Shown: piece after piece, positions 32,160 through 44,110 of the stretch
Numbering within the stretch: the stretch's first letter is position 1
Layout: each line of letters opens with the position of its first letter
Assembly (NCBI RefSeq): GCF_036320965.1
Contig: NC_092287.1
Span: forward strand, 6,927,797-6,991,796
Direction: 5' to 3'
Length of the DNA stretch: 64,000 nt
From: Panulirus ornatus
Taxonomy: Eukaryota; Arthropoda; Malacostraca; Decapoda; Palinuridae
The notes under the pieces: generated by a model
Databases searched by the model: none
What the model was told of the DNA's origin: nothing
What the model saw: the letters and a program-made list of their open reading frames with translations, nothing else
Translations under genes and position numbers: made by a program

Positions 32160-33805
32160 ATCACAGCTACACAGCTCTCATCATAGCTGTGTAGATGGGA
32201 ACTATCATAGCTGTGTGGACGGGCGCTATCATAGCTGTGTAGACGGGCGCTATCATAGCTGTGTAGACCGGCGCTATCACAGCTACACAGACCGGGGGAC
32301 GCTATCACAGCTACACAGACCTGGGGACGCTATCACAGCTACACAGACCGGGGGACGCTATCACAGCTACACAGACCTGGGGACGCTATCACAGCTACAC
32401 AGACCGGGGGACGCTATCACAGCTACACAGACCGGGAGACGCTATCACAGCTACACAGACCGGGGGACGCTATCACACCTACACACACCTGGGGACGATA
32501 TCACAGCTACACTGACCGGGGGACGCTATCACAGCTACACAGACCAGGGGACGCTATCACAGCTACACAGACCGGGGGACGCTATCACAGCTACACACAC
32601 CTGGGGACGCTATCACAGCTACACTGACCGGGGGACGCTATCACAGCTACACAGACCGGGGGACGCTATCACAGCTACACAGACCGGGGGACGCTATCAC
32701 AGCTACACTGACCGGGGGACGCTATCACAGCTACACAGACCGGGGGACGCTATAACACCTACACAGACCGGGGGACGCTATCACAGCTACACAGACCGGG
32801 GGACACTATCACAGCTACACACACCTGGGGACGATATCACAGCTACACAGACCGGGGGACGCTATCACAGCTACACACACCTGGGGACGATATCACAGCT
32901 ACACTGACCGGGGGACGCTATCACAGCTACACAGACCAGGGGACGCTATCACAGCTACACAGACCGGGGGACGCTATCACAGCTACACACACCTGGGGAC
33001 GCTATCACAGCTACACTGACCGGGGGACACTATCACAGCTACACACACCTGGGGACGATATCACAGCTACACAGACCGGGGGACGCTATCACAGCTACAC
33101 ACACCTGGGGACGATATCACAGCTACACTGACCGGGGGACGCTATCACAGCTACACAGACCAGGGGACGCTATCACAGCTACACAGACCGGGGGACGCTA
33201 TCACAGCTACACACACCTGGGGACGCTATCACAGCTACACTGACCGGGGGACGCTATCACAGCTACACAGACCGGGGGACGCTATCACAGCTACACAGAC
33301 CGGGGGACGCTATCACAGCTACACTGACCGGGGGACGCTATCACAGCTACACAGACCGGGGGACGCTATCACACCTACACACACCGGGGGACGCTATCAC
33401 AGCTACACAGACCGGGGGACGCTATCACACCTACACAGACCGGGGGACGCTATCACACCTACACAGACCGGGGGACGCTATCACAGCTACACAGACCGGG
33501 GGACGCTATCACACCTACACACACCTGGGGACGCTATCACAGCTACACAGACCGGGGGACGCTATCACAGCTACACACACCGGGGGACGCTATCACAGCT
33601 ACACAGACCGGGGGACGCTATCACAGCTACACAGACCGGGGGACGCTATCACACCTACACAGACCGGGGGACGCTATCACAGCTACACAGACCGGGGGAC
33701 GCTATCACAGCTACACAGACCGGGGGACGCTATCACAGCTACACAGACCGGGGGACGCTATCACAGCTACACAGACCGGGGGACGCTATCACAGCTACAC
33801 AGACG
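32160..33805. repeat. 28-bp minisatellite, about 55 units, with 24-bp founder-like units at the 5' end
   Basis: Main unit: CTATCACAGCTACACAGACC followed by GGGGGACG. The first four full units (cores at 32187, 32211, 32235, 32259) are 24 bp and carry CTGTGTAG, the exact reverse complement of CTACACAG in the later units; the second has one mismatch. Variants CACACCTGGGG, CACTGACC and AGACCAGGGG recur in a fixed order, so an eight-unit (224-bp) higher-order repeat is present at about 32.5-33.25 kb. Confidence 0.96.
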
Positions 33806-33987
33806 CTACTACCACATCTTTTCACATATTCAAATTACCACTCGAGGAATTGAGGGTCAATATTTATTCTTCCTCGGCGGGAAAAAACTTCCCCAACCTC
33901 CACCCTGGGAAAAAAGAAGTTCGTCTGTGAGGAATTTAATCAAACTAAGTGAATTGATGAATTCAACTTGTAAACGGAGATCGACCG

Positions 33988-33992
<5 letters not shown>
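33806..33992. other. Short unique spacer
   Basis: No repeat or gene seen. Confidence 0.5.
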
Positions 33993-34031
<39 letters not shown>

Positions 34032-34039
34032 TGTGTAGT

Positions 34040-34093
<54 letters not shown>
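33993..34093. repeat. (GA)n-(GT)n compound microsatellite
   Basis: GA to about 34028, then a GTAGTGTGTATG link and pure GT. Confidence 0.96.
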
Positions 34094-34095
<2 letters not shown>

Positions 34096-34227
34096 CGTAA
34101 AGGGTTGGGAGGGGGGGAAGGAAGGAACCCCCAACAGTAAAATAGAAAAAAAGAAAAAAAAAAAAGAGGCAGGAGCCCGGCGTTTCTCGATGGCTCTTCC
34201 TCGACCAAGAATTAGGGATTCCATTGT

Positions 34228-34229
<2 letters not shown>

Positions 34230-34263
<34 letters not shown>
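34230..34263. repeat. (CT)n microsatellite
   Basis: About 34 bp of CT, opposite in strand to the GA tract 200 bp upstream. Confidence 0.95.
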
Positions 34264-34267
<4 letters not shown>

Positions 34268-34451
34268 CCTCCCTTACGCGCCTCCAGCGGAGATAAAGGA
34301 AGTTTCGACCCCGGATTTCCGAATCGACGGATAATAATAAGAAAAAAAAGATCAAGTAATAATTCTCGTCTGTGAAGGTTTTAAAGACCTCGTCTTGCTG
34401 TTGTCGGGTCAAGGTGACGCAAGGGCAAGCTGCTGGGTCAGTTGTTAACCC

Positions 34452-34545
34452 TCCACCACCGCCACTACCATCATCACCATCACCATCACCACCATCCATC
34501 ACCATCACCATCACCATCACCACCACCATCACCAGCTCCACCAAC
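34452..34545. repeat. (ACCATC)n hexanucleotide-like array
   Basis: CATCACCATCACCATCACC units with a few CCACC variants. Confidence 0.95.
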
Positions 34546-34610
34546 TCTAGAGGTCATTAAAACTTCCATTGATTTCCCCCAAAAAATAGAAAAAAAAGAA
34601 CACGTCATCG

Positions 34611-34848
34611 AAGGTCAAAGGTCAGAGATGTCTATTTCTTAATGAAGGTCAAAGGTCAGAGATGTCTATTTCTCAACGAAGGTCAAAGGTCAGAGATATC
34701 TATTTCTCAACGAAGGTCAAAGGTCAGAGATATCTATTTCTCAACGAAGGTCAAAGGTCAGAGATATCTATTTCTCAACGAAGGTCAAAGGTCAGAGATA
34801 TCTATTTCTCAACGAAGGTTAAAGGTCAGAGATGTCTATTTCTCAAAT
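34611..34848. repeat. 34-bp minisatellite, 7 copies, each with a DR1 motif
   Basis: Unit AAGGTCAAAGGTCAGAGATA followed by TCTATTTCTCAACG starts at 34611, 34645, 34679, 34713, 34747, 34781 and 34815. The first six contain a perfect AGGTCAAAGGTCA, the direct repeat with 1-bp spacer bound by RXR/HNF4/COUP-type nuclear receptors. The seventh has AGGTTA. Binding is inferred from the motif only. Confidence 0.95.
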
Positions 34849-35107
34849 CCATATCACTTCACGAATCGGCCATGTTGTGACCCCTCCCTTGGTCCCACGA
34901 CGGTAAGACGGTCTCCTCCGTCCCTGGCTAGGAAGATGGTCCCGGCGTCCTGGGTGGGGACGTTCACCCGTCCAACGACGGGGGAAGAACTGCCTTTTAA
35001 AACTTATTATCCACAATGGCTCCCCGGGGGAGGAGGGGGGGAGGGAGGGTGGTAGCAGTAGATGGCTGCTGGGGGGTGAAGGGGGGGGGAGGTCGATGCC
35101 TTGTGGG

Positions 35108-35109
<2 letters not shown>

Positions 35110-35167
<58 letters not shown>

Positions 35168-35180
35168 AAGACAGTATTAC

Positions 35181-35230
<50 letters not shown>
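35110..35230. repeat. (GA)n at 35110-35165 and (GT)n at 35181-35230
   Basis: Two pure tracts separated by 15 bp. Confidence 0.97.
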
Positions 35231-35231
<1 letters not shown>

Positions 35232-36386
35232 GGTACCACCACATCCACCCATTCTCCACCACATCCTTGGATATGCCCCTGCGCACAAGAGGCACACCAC
35301 TCAAATCCTTGCAACTCCCTTGTATGATACTCACCCACTCACCCATCCTCCTCCTCTCTCCTCTCGTGCCAGACTCAAGCATTTCAAACCACTAGGAGGA
35401 GGGGAAGAAGGCAAGAAACCTTGAGAAACCCATTATCTCCCCCAGAGGAAATAATAGAAAACGTGAGAACAAGGAAAAGATAACCGGGAAGGAACGTATT
35501 AACTTCAGCAGCGATTTCTCGAGGATGCAGGGAGCTAAATGTAAACCACACCCAAGTGCCACTCGTCCCCCGTGTGTAAACCGCGGCAGCCAGTGAGGTA
35601 AACTGAAGCCAATGACTGTGTTTACACATATCATTACTTCTCCTCCTCCCCCTTACCCCACCACCACCACCAAAGTCCTCCTTCCATGCAAAGGATCTCG
35701 CCAGGGGAAACTTGCGGGAGGAGTCGGGTCTTAAAAACCAGGGAGCAGGTGAGGACGTGTGTGAGGCCGAGTTCATAATGCTTGTCTCCTTTTGTTTCCG
35801 GCAGATGGCGATGTGTGGGGAGGGAGTGAGGTGGGGGGAGGGGAAACTGCTGCTGTTGGTGTGGTGTGGTGGTGGGGAGGGAGGGAGGGAGGAGAAGTTG
35901 ACGGGGAAGGTTGTTGAGGGAGGAGTTCGTCTGAGGGTATGAGGGAGTGACCATGGTTGAGGGAGGAGATGCGCTGACCGAGGGAGGAGGTGGATTGAGT
36001 GGTTAGGGAGGGACATGTCTGATGGTTGAGGGAGGAGATGCACTGAGAGAGGGAGGACGTGGATTGAGTGGTTAGGGAGGGATACGTCTGGTGGTTGAGG
36101 GAGGAGGTTGAGACAGACCGGAGCTCTACGCGTTTGAGGGTTCTGGGTCAAGGGTTGAGCACAGCCACTGTGGTGCCCGAGTGTTGTCACACACCTCAAC
36201 ACACACATCCTGTGTCTCGCCACACTCGTGCAACACCTGGATCTTGAAGGGAATCTTACGTGGGACGATCGGCAGGGAGGGTAAAGGACCAGACGTCGGC
36301 TGGTGGAGGGTGTGACATCTGCTGTGTGCATCTACTGTGTCTGGGTCATGCAGAATGCTACCATTGTGACGATATTCCAATGTTGT
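35231..36386. other. Mostly unique; 69-bp repeat at 35955-36110
   Basis: GGTTGAGGGAGGAGATGC begins units at 35955 and 36024, with a partial at 36093; each contains GTGGATTGAGTGGTTAGGGA. The rest shows no recognised gene, including a 315-codon minus-strand frame that has no domain I recognise. Confidence 0.6.

Positions 36387-36425
<39 letters not shown>
36387..36425. repeat. (GT)n microsatellite
   Basis: About 39 bp of pure GT. Confidence 0.97.
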
Positions 36426-36427
<2 letters not shown>

Positions 36428-36594
36428 AGTATTGTCGTGGTGGAGTGTTGCATGGCTGGTAGTGTTGAGGATCCTAGTGTCAGAAATACAGTGTTTCGTC
36501 CAAATCACCCCCGCCCCGTCCGTTGTGTTGCCAGCTCGACTTCGTGTCTCTTCAACCTCATCCGGGAACCACCCTCAGCTACCCTCCCATCACC

Positions 36595-36790
36595 AGAGAG
36601 GAGGACACGTCTCCCTCCCATATCCCTCCCATCAACCAGGGACGCGGACACGTCTCCCTCCCATATCCCTTCGGACGAGGACACGTCTCCCTCCTCCCAT
36701 CCCCTTCCATTAACCAGGGACGAGGACACCGTCTCCTTCCCTGCCTCCCATTTCCCTACCATCACCAGAGAGGCGGGCGGGCGGGCGGAC
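36595..36790. repeat. About 45-bp degenerate minisatellite ending in GCGG repeats
   Basis: GACACGTCTCCCTCCCATAT and CAACCAGGGACG recur about four times. GGCGGGCGGGCGGGCGG follows at about 36774-36790. Confidence 0.85.
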
Positions 36791-37464
36791 ACGCGAGATA
36801 AAGCCATCAGACTAAGTCTCCTTCTCTATGTAAAACTCCCCTTCCCTCCTCCCTCCTCCTCCTTCTCCGGCAGTAGCACTCAACTATGCAAATCCCTCAA
36901 GACAACACAGACCCGGGTAAACACTAGAGCAGGACTCCTCACGCCTCCGATAGTCTTCCATGTAGGATCTGGTGGGCCGGCCCCCCCCCACCCAGCCCAA
37001 GCTTCAGGAAGAAGACAAACAATGGGAAATCCTTCACGCCTGCAGGATTAGGGAAGGGAGAGGGAGGTGAGGAGGAGGAGGAGGAGGAGGGGGGGAAGTC
37101 GATAAGGATGAAGGAGGGGAGGAGAGGCTGCGGGCATCCTTCTCCAAGTCCCTCAAGGGCACTGCCCGTCCAGGACGTGTCCTTCTCAGGATGAGGGTAA
37201 GCGCTGCTGTGTCTGTATAACGACCAACACTTACAACAAGTCGTTACAAAAAAACAAAGCTGTTTCTTTCTTCAACTGACCTCGACGTCGTAAAGAGCCA
37301 CAGGGCGTCGTCGCTTCGTGATACAACGTACGACCCACTGATAACAATTTCAAGATAAGCATAAGGTACTGATGAATTGGTTAATTGGGATAGCGTTAGG
37401 CCTGGATTGTACTAGTGGGGTGGGCTGGGGTGGGTTGGGGAAAATTGGTAATAATTTCATGTAA
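36791..37464. other. Unassigned sequence, no gene seen
   Basis: GGA run at about 37070-37090; a short GTGGGGTGGG(C/T)TGGGG repeat near 37420. Confidence 0.5.
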
Positions 37465-37532
37465 GGTTAATATCTTAAGGTAATTAGGTGGGGGGGGGGG
37501 AATTGGTAAGGTTAATACCTTAAGGTAATTAG
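37465..37532. repeat. Duplicated AAGGTTAATA unit
   Basis: AAGGTTAATA(T/C)CTTAAGGTAATTAGGT occurs twice, 42 bp apart, with a G12 run between. Confidence 0.9.
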
Positions 37533-37633
37533 GTCATATGATGATGTGGGGGTATGTGGGGGGTGTGGTTGATTTAATAGACCTATTGATTACTTTGTGG
37601 GTCCAGGTAGACCTAATGAACTGCTTGAGACTC

Positions 37634-37637
<4 letters not shown>

Positions 37638-37674
<37 letters not shown>
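37638..37674. repeat. (GT)n microsatellite
   Basis: About 37 bp of pure GT. Confidence 0.97.
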
Positions 37675-37678
<4 letters not shown>

Positions 37679-38011
37679 CACCTACTTGTACTGTGTACGG
37701 TGAGGAGGAAGTCCTACTCTCGTGGGCCCCCCCAACCCCTTCTCTTGAACTTCATCATCATCACAACTTCTTGAGCTTTCCCGTGTGCTCCAAACATCAA
37801 GATATATCCATGACCCATTTTTATTCTGCTCATCCACAATTACATTACAAAAGTAATTCAATTCTATTCTTTTTTTTTTCTTTTTTTTTTCTTTAACCCC
37901 AACTCTTCATTTCGTAAACATGAAGGAATTGGATCCTAATGCTGTCGGACAAGAAGGAATTGGATTCTAATGCTGCTAGATGTATGTCATACATGTCAGA
38001 ATGATCTAATC

Positions 38012-38128
38012 CAGTATACATTATATACAATGTATACGACAGCTGATTGTTATAACTTCTGGTGGTTCAGTATACATGTTATACAATGTATACAAGAACT
38101 GATTGTTATAACTTCTCGTAGTTGTTCT
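38012..38128. repeat. Direct duplication of a small palindrome
   Basis: GTATACAT-8 bp-ATGTATAC, followed by CTGATTGTTATAACTTCT, occurs twice about 53 bp apart. GTATACAT and ATGTATAC are exact reverse complements. Confidence 0.92.
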
Positions 38129-38299
38129 TCTTCCTGTTCATCTTTCAAAGAACTTTTGTTCACAGCTGGTAGCGTCAAACTGGCTTACAAACACTTAAGG
38201 CTGCGCTCAAGTCACCCCTTACTCCTCTTTCTTCTATGATGGACATGTTCAAGTCCTCTTAACCGCTAACTTGTACGTCGACTCCCTTAATTTTGTATA

Positions 38300-38301
<2 letters not shown>

Positions 38302-38358
<57 letters not shown>

Positions 38359-38507
38359 ATCAAAGCAGAACGTGTTAATGAGACCATCTATCAGTGCCAG
38401 TCACACCTGAATAACATCTATCGCCCTCATCTATCTCAATAGACTGGCCAGTACCAGATGACGGCCTCCCCCCCCCTCTCCCTCCACCCCCACACACAAT
38501 CAACATC

Positions 38508-38568
<61 letters not shown>
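38302..38568. repeat. (CA)n tracts at 38302-38353 and 38511-38568
   Basis: Two pure CA tracts of about 52 and 58 bp around 157 bp of unique DNA. Confidence 0.97.
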
Positions 38569-38569
<1 letters not shown>

Positions 38570-38602
38570 ACGTGTCTATTACAGCCCACAGAAGCTGAGA
38601 GA

Positions 38603-38890
38603 GATGGTGATATCAGCTGATGGTGAGTGGTGGTGATGGTGAGTGATAGTGAAAGTGACAATCGTTGATAAATGGTTGATGGTGATGGGACGACGAGTGA
38701 TGGTGATGAGGGAGTTGATGGTGAAGATGACGTGATGGAAAAAGATGGTGAAGATGACAAGATCTGACGAAAATAGTGACTGATGGTGATGAAAGTGACA
38801 TGAAGATGAAGATGATGATGAGATGATGATGATGATGACCATTTTGATGAAAATGATGATGTGGGACCTGATGATGTTGATGTTGATGTT
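38603..38890. repeat. GATGGTGATGA-type low-complexity repeat
   Basis: GATGGTGA and GATGATGATG words are irregularly arranged. Confidence 0.85.
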
Positions 38891-38944
38891 TACAAACATC
38901 TTTACCTGTACCCTCAGTTATATACCCTCCACCTCTTTATAACC

Positions 38945-39170
38945 CACTCGTACCGTCAGTGTACCATACCCGTACCGTCAGTGTACCATACCCGTACCGT
39001 CAGTGTACCATACCCGTAACGTCACTGTACCATACCCGTACCGTCGCTGTACCATACCCGTAGCGTCACTGTACCATACCCGTAGCGTCACTGTACCATA
39101 CCCGTACCGTCAGTGTACCATACCCGTACCGTCAGTGTACCATACCCGTACCGTCGCTGTACCGTAACCG
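38945..39170. repeat. 22-bp minisatellite, about 10 copies
   Basis: GTACCATACCCGTACCGTCA followed by GT. Some units have GTAGCGTCACT. The shared CGTACCGTC word recalls the inverted-arm family, but the rest of the unit differs. Confidence 0.94.
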
Positions 39171-39433
39171 TATCATACATAGGCCAATATCATCCTCCAT
39201 CTCTCCGAAACAGAAGGAATGATAGGCATCGCCCGAAAAACGGAAGACTAGAATTGGTTCTCTTCCTCAAACCCCTCCCCCCCACAAAGGACATGTCTAT
39301 AGCCTCTCGTATCCCTCCTTCGTCTTGGGCAAAGTACACCGGAAACGTATTTCCACTGAAGGAAGGTGGGGGAGGGGGGGGGGGCAGGGGGATGGTTATC
39401 TTCACTGTGGGGAAAGGCGTTCTTAAGATGCCT

Positions 39434-39438
<5 letters not shown>

Positions 39439-39508
<70 letters not shown>
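39439..39508. repeat. (CT)n microsatellite
   Basis: About 70 bp of pure CT. Confidence 0.97.
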
Positions 39509-39511
<3 letters not shown>

Positions 39512-39684
39512 GCTGATGGCAAGCCCAGAGTAACAGACATGGGAGGACCGATGTGGTCCCAGGAGTGGCAGAGGATGTTTGTGGAATCACGTGTCTGCTC
39601 TAAAGAATCAAATTGAAAATACTTAAATGGAAAAAAAAAAGAAAGGATGAAAAATTTGACATTCATGGGTTCAGAGACAGCAAA

Positions 39685-40266
39685 AAAAGAAAAAAAAAAA
39701 TGGGTTGACAGAGATGCTTTGTGGAAGGTGTTACGAATATATAAAGAGCAAGACGTATTTGCGAGTAGGAAGAGAGAAGGGTGCGTGGTTACGGAGGAAA
39801 GTGGGTGTCTACGGCAGAGGTGTGTGATTTCACCATGTCTGTTTAATCTTTAATGGATGGAATGATGAGTGAGGTCAATGCGAGAGTCTTAGAGTGAGAG
39901 AGAGGGTAGGTTTACAGTCTGTATGGGATGGGGAAGGAGCCTTGGAGAATGAGTCATTTGCTGTTTGCTGATGAGAGATTCGTGTGAGAAATTGCAGAAG
40001 CTGGTTTCTGAGTTTGAGAGAGTATGTGAAAATAGAAAGTTGAGATTCTATGTGATTAAAAGTAAGGTTATTAACTTTAGCAAGGGAGAGAGAGAGACGG
40101 TGTGATTGGAGTGTAAATTTGAATAGCGAAGAACTTGAAGAAAATGGAGTGTTTTAGAAATCTGGGAGTAGACATGACAGCGGATGGAACCCTGGAAGCT
40201 GAAGTAAGCCATAAGATGGGTGAAGGAACCAAATGTTCTGGGTGCACTGAGGAGTGTGTGAGTGTG

Positions 40267-40345
<79 letters not shown>

Positions 40346-40500
40346 TTGTCACCAACAGTGAAGGCAAAGATGAGTATTATTTTTCTAATAATAATAATAA
40401 TAATAATAATGATAATAATAATAATAATAATAATAATTAATAATGTGGTCTTGACGGTGTTGTATGGATGCGAGGTGTAGACCCTGGATTTAGAAGAAAA
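39685..40500 (+). pseudogene. Decayed LINE reverse transcriptase interrupted by microsatellites
   Basis: Segments in RT order across several frames: VDRDALWKVLRIYKEQ (from about 39700), LRQRCVISPCLFNL (matches RQGCxxSPxLFN), MSHLLFADE (39949 on, the HLLYADD catalytic region with the second Asp changed to Glu), KLQKLVSEFERVCENRKLR (39989 on), then ECFRNLGVDMTADGTLEAE (from about 40144; matches the FKYLG block), and finally VLTVLYGCEV (about 40447). Between the last two lie a GA tract (40268-40343) and an AAT-type tract (40387-40437). Frameshifts, stops and the altered catalytic motif show an inactive copy. It is closest in type to the 0.67-1.02 kb relic. Confidence 0.85.
40268..40437. repeat. 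(GA)n and (ATA)n tracts inside the LINE relic
   Basis: GA at 40268-40343, then AATAAT-type repeats with one GAT at 40387-40437. RT-like protein continues on both sides. Confidence 0.95.
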
Positions 40501-40859
40501 ATAAAATGACGTAGCAGCAGAAGTTACCCCGAGAAACATACACAGACACAAAGACAACCACATACCACATACCTGGAGGGACATAACCCATGTACGAAAA
40601 TTTTTTTTTTTTTTCGTTACACAGAGGCAGGTTAGGGTAGGGTTGTGTGTGGGGGAAGAGGGATGAGGTTGAGAGAGGGGGGGAGAGAAAGAAAGAGGTC
40701 AAAGGTCTGTAGACACACACACACACACACACACTCACACACATACCAAGCGCTCTGGGAGAGACATTACGAGGCAGAAGATGTGTGCAAGTAAGACAGA
40801 TATGGAGGGGATAGATCTGCCCCGGGCTCAACGTATTATACCAAGAATACCCGCATTCT
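40501..40859. other. Unassigned; T14 and short CA tract
   Basis: T-run near 40600-40615 and ACACAC at about 40713-40741. A GAGGTCAAAGGTCT word (DR1-like) lies near 40696. Confidence 0.55.
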
Positions 40860-41410
40860 TGACCGTGGCGGAACGACCCCCTGGGTACGACGGTACGACC
40901 CCTGAGTACGGCGGTACGACCCCCTGGGTACGGCGTTACGACCCCTGGGTACGGCGGTGCGACCCTTGTGTACGACGGCACGACTCTTGGGTACAGCGAT
41001 ACGACCCTTGGGTACGGCGGTACGACCCTTGGGTACGGCGTTACGACCCCTGGGTATGATGCCTCCGTGCTCTGACCCAGCCCATGACAACCCAAGGGCC
41101 GTACCCTCGTGCTCAAGGGCCATACTTTTGTGCTCCAGGGCTTGTACCCTCGTGCTCAAGGGCTTGTACCCTCGTGCTCAAGGGCTTGTACCCTCGTGCT
41201 CAAGGGCTTGTACCCTCGTGCTCAAGGGCTTGTACCCTCGTGCTCAAGGGCTTGTAACCTCGTGCTCAAGGGCTTGTAACCTCGTGCTCAAGGGCTTGTA
41301 CCCTCGTGCTCAAGGGCTTGTAACCTCGTGCTCAAGGGCTTGTACCCTCGTGCTCAAGGGCTTGTACCCTCGTGCTCAAGGGCTTGTACCCTCGTGCTCA
41401 AGGGCTTCTC
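40860..41410. repeat. Inverted-arm minisatellite locus 5 (both arms)
   Basis: Left arm 40870-41060: about nine 21-bp units GGTACGACCCCTGGGTACGG. Centre (41060-41090): GATGCCTCCGTGCTCTGACC. Right arm 41092-41405: about fourteen 22-bp units TTGTACCCTCGTGCTCAAGG. The arms are in opposite sense, but each has diverged and homogenised separately (CTGGGTACG against CTCGTGCTC). Confidence 0.8.
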
Positions 41411-42275
<865 letters not shown>

Positions 42276-42337
42276 CAAACAACAGAAAACGGGCCACAGG
42301 TGCTGGAGTGTGACTGGTGGAGGGGGAGGGGGGTCTA

Positions 42338-42338
<1 letters not shown>

Positions 42339-42382
<44 letters not shown>

Positions 42383-42543
42383 GGGTGTGGTGCTCGTGGT
42401 AAGGTAGGTAAGGTCTGCTGGAGGGGAGACGAACCCATGACCTGTACGTTACCTGTGAGGGTTCAACCCGTTCATGCTCGACACAGCAGCAGTAGTAGCA
42501 GTAGTAGTAGTAGCAGTAGTAGTAGTAGTAGTAGCAGTAAGTG
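42339..42543. repeat. (GTT)n at 42339-42383 and (AGT/AGC)n at 42485-42543
   Basis: Two trinucleotide arrays about 100 bp apart. Confidence 0.95.
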
Positions 42544-42874
42544 GTAGTGTTCGTTATACAGAGGGAAAGCCTCCCGTGTCTTTCCCTTCCAGTCAAAGTT
42601 ATAGTCTGTCCTCAAGTCCCGGATTTCCCTCAGTTCCTGTCACCCTGGCTGGGTAGGGCCCTGTCCCTCACCCTCCCCGTCCATGAATCACCGTCTGGCC
42701 AGGTTTGCGAGACGCGCGTATGCAAATTGCTGTCTTAAATCACCTCCGTTCTGCCTCCCCCACCTCCTCCCTGACGCCGCTCGGCTCTCTGTGTACCTTG
42801 ATAGTCATGATGGGAATTTTTCCTGGGCTAAACTGCAAATGAAATTCGCAAGACAGACGGACAGTGCCATTGTT
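42544..42874. other. Unique sequence, no gene seen
   Basis: No recognised motif in any frame. Confidence 0.5.
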
Positions 42875-43003
42875 GGAGGAGGAGGAGGAGGAAGAGGAGG
42901 AGGAGGAGGAGGAGAAGGAGGAGGAGGAGGAGGAGAAGGAGGAGGAGGAGGAGGAGGAGGAGGAGGAGGAGGCGGGAGGAGGCGGTGGTGGAGGAGGAGG
43001 CAG
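42875..43003. repeat. (GGA)n array
   Basis: About 130 bp with occasional GAA and GGC variants. Confidence 0.95.
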
Positions 43004-43145
43004 CAGGGAGAGGAAGGGAGGTAGGTGGAGTGGCTGTCATGCCACCACAGTGTTGCCGTGGTGGTGGGGGCAGGTATGGATGCCAGGTGTGCCTAGAGTG
43101 CCAATACGGGAGTGTCTGTTGTGCCGCCACTGCTAAAGCTATTAC

Positions 43146-43149
<4 letters not shown>

Positions 43150-43200
<51 letters not shown>

Positions 43201-43273
43201 AGTCCATCCCGGCGTTGTTATGCGCAGATAGATAGACGGATAGACAGACAGACAGATAGATAGATAGATAGAG

Positions 43274-43359
<86 letters not shown>
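43150..43359. repeat. (GT)n, then (GATA)n grading into (GA)n
   Basis: GT at 43150-43198; GATA/GACA at 43226-43305; pure GA at 43303-43359. The GATA-to-GA transition is seamless. Confidence 0.96.
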
Positions 43360-43360
<1 letters not shown>

Positions 43361-43550
43361 CCGTCCGCTAATGTAAGTCTCTGATTATATATATATATAT
43401 ATATATTCGTACAAAACGAAGGAAAATGGTGGTCATTTTGTATGGTTTAGAGCAGCGCGGAGGCAATGAGTGTATGTTTGAGTTAGCCATGTCAGCCAGA
43501 GATAATTCCTGCTTAGGAGAAGAGTGAACGCAGGGTCTTCCTTGAGGAGG

Positions 43551-43553
<3 letters not shown>

Positions 43554-43617
<64 letters not shown>
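43554..43617. repeat. (CT)n microsatellite
   Basis: About 64 bp of pure CT. A short (TA)n lies upstream at 43386-43407. Confidence 0.97.
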
Positions 43618-43618
<1 letters not shown>

Positions 43619-43879
43619 ATCTTTCTTATCTCATCCACACGTGGCGTGCCCTCCACAGTGTCTGACGCACAACACCCGGACGTCACGAAACCCAAATTCG
43701 TTCTTCGTTCGACGCTAGAATTGCTTGCGAATCAGCATCCCCCGTTTAACGAATTCGTGTCGTAATCATTCGTGAATACGCTACACGTTTCCACTCTGGG
43801 TCTCATCATATACGACTGCTCTGGTCAGTCATCTGAGCTGTGTGAGGCATTATATGCTATACGTCCTCGAACCACGGTG

Positions 43880-43945
43880 GACACTGCCAAGGTCTTTCAC
43901 GCGCCTATGAGGTTCTCGGTTCGAATCCTGCTAGTGGCAGACAGC
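43880..43945 (+). other. tRNA-like remnant (B box only)
   Basis: GGTTCGAATCC (43918-43928) is a perfect Pol III B box. CTGCCA upstream (about 43884) can pair with TGGCAG downstream (about 43935), but the spacing is too short for a full tRNA and no A box is clear. It could be a truncated tRNA or SINE head. Confidence 0.3.
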
Positions 43946-44020
43946 GCGAGTAATATTTACCCCTCCATCCCACAGTGCGTAGGTATTACAATTCACGTTA
44001 ACTTTTAAAAAACTCCGTGG

Positions 44021-44021
<1 letters not shown>

Positions 44022-44069
<48 letters not shown>

Positions 44070-44079
44070 GCGCGCGCCC

Positions 44080-44110
<31 letters not shown>

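Noticed and set aside
32280..33800. Possible CRISPR-like or coding repeat
   Set aside because: Uniform 28-bp tandem units with no spacers; classical minisatellite.
35384..36331. 315-codon minus-strand frame
   Set aside because: Proline/serine/leucine-rich translation of purine-rich DNA with a 69-bp repeat; no recognisable domain.
38945..39170. Additional locus of the inverted-arm minisatellite
   Set aside because: Shares CGTACCGTC only; the remaining 13 bp of the unit and both flanks differ and there is no opposite arm.
42416..42480. tRNA-like sequence with GGGTTCGTCTCC on the minus strand
   Set aside because: Only a loose B box; no A box or stem pairing.
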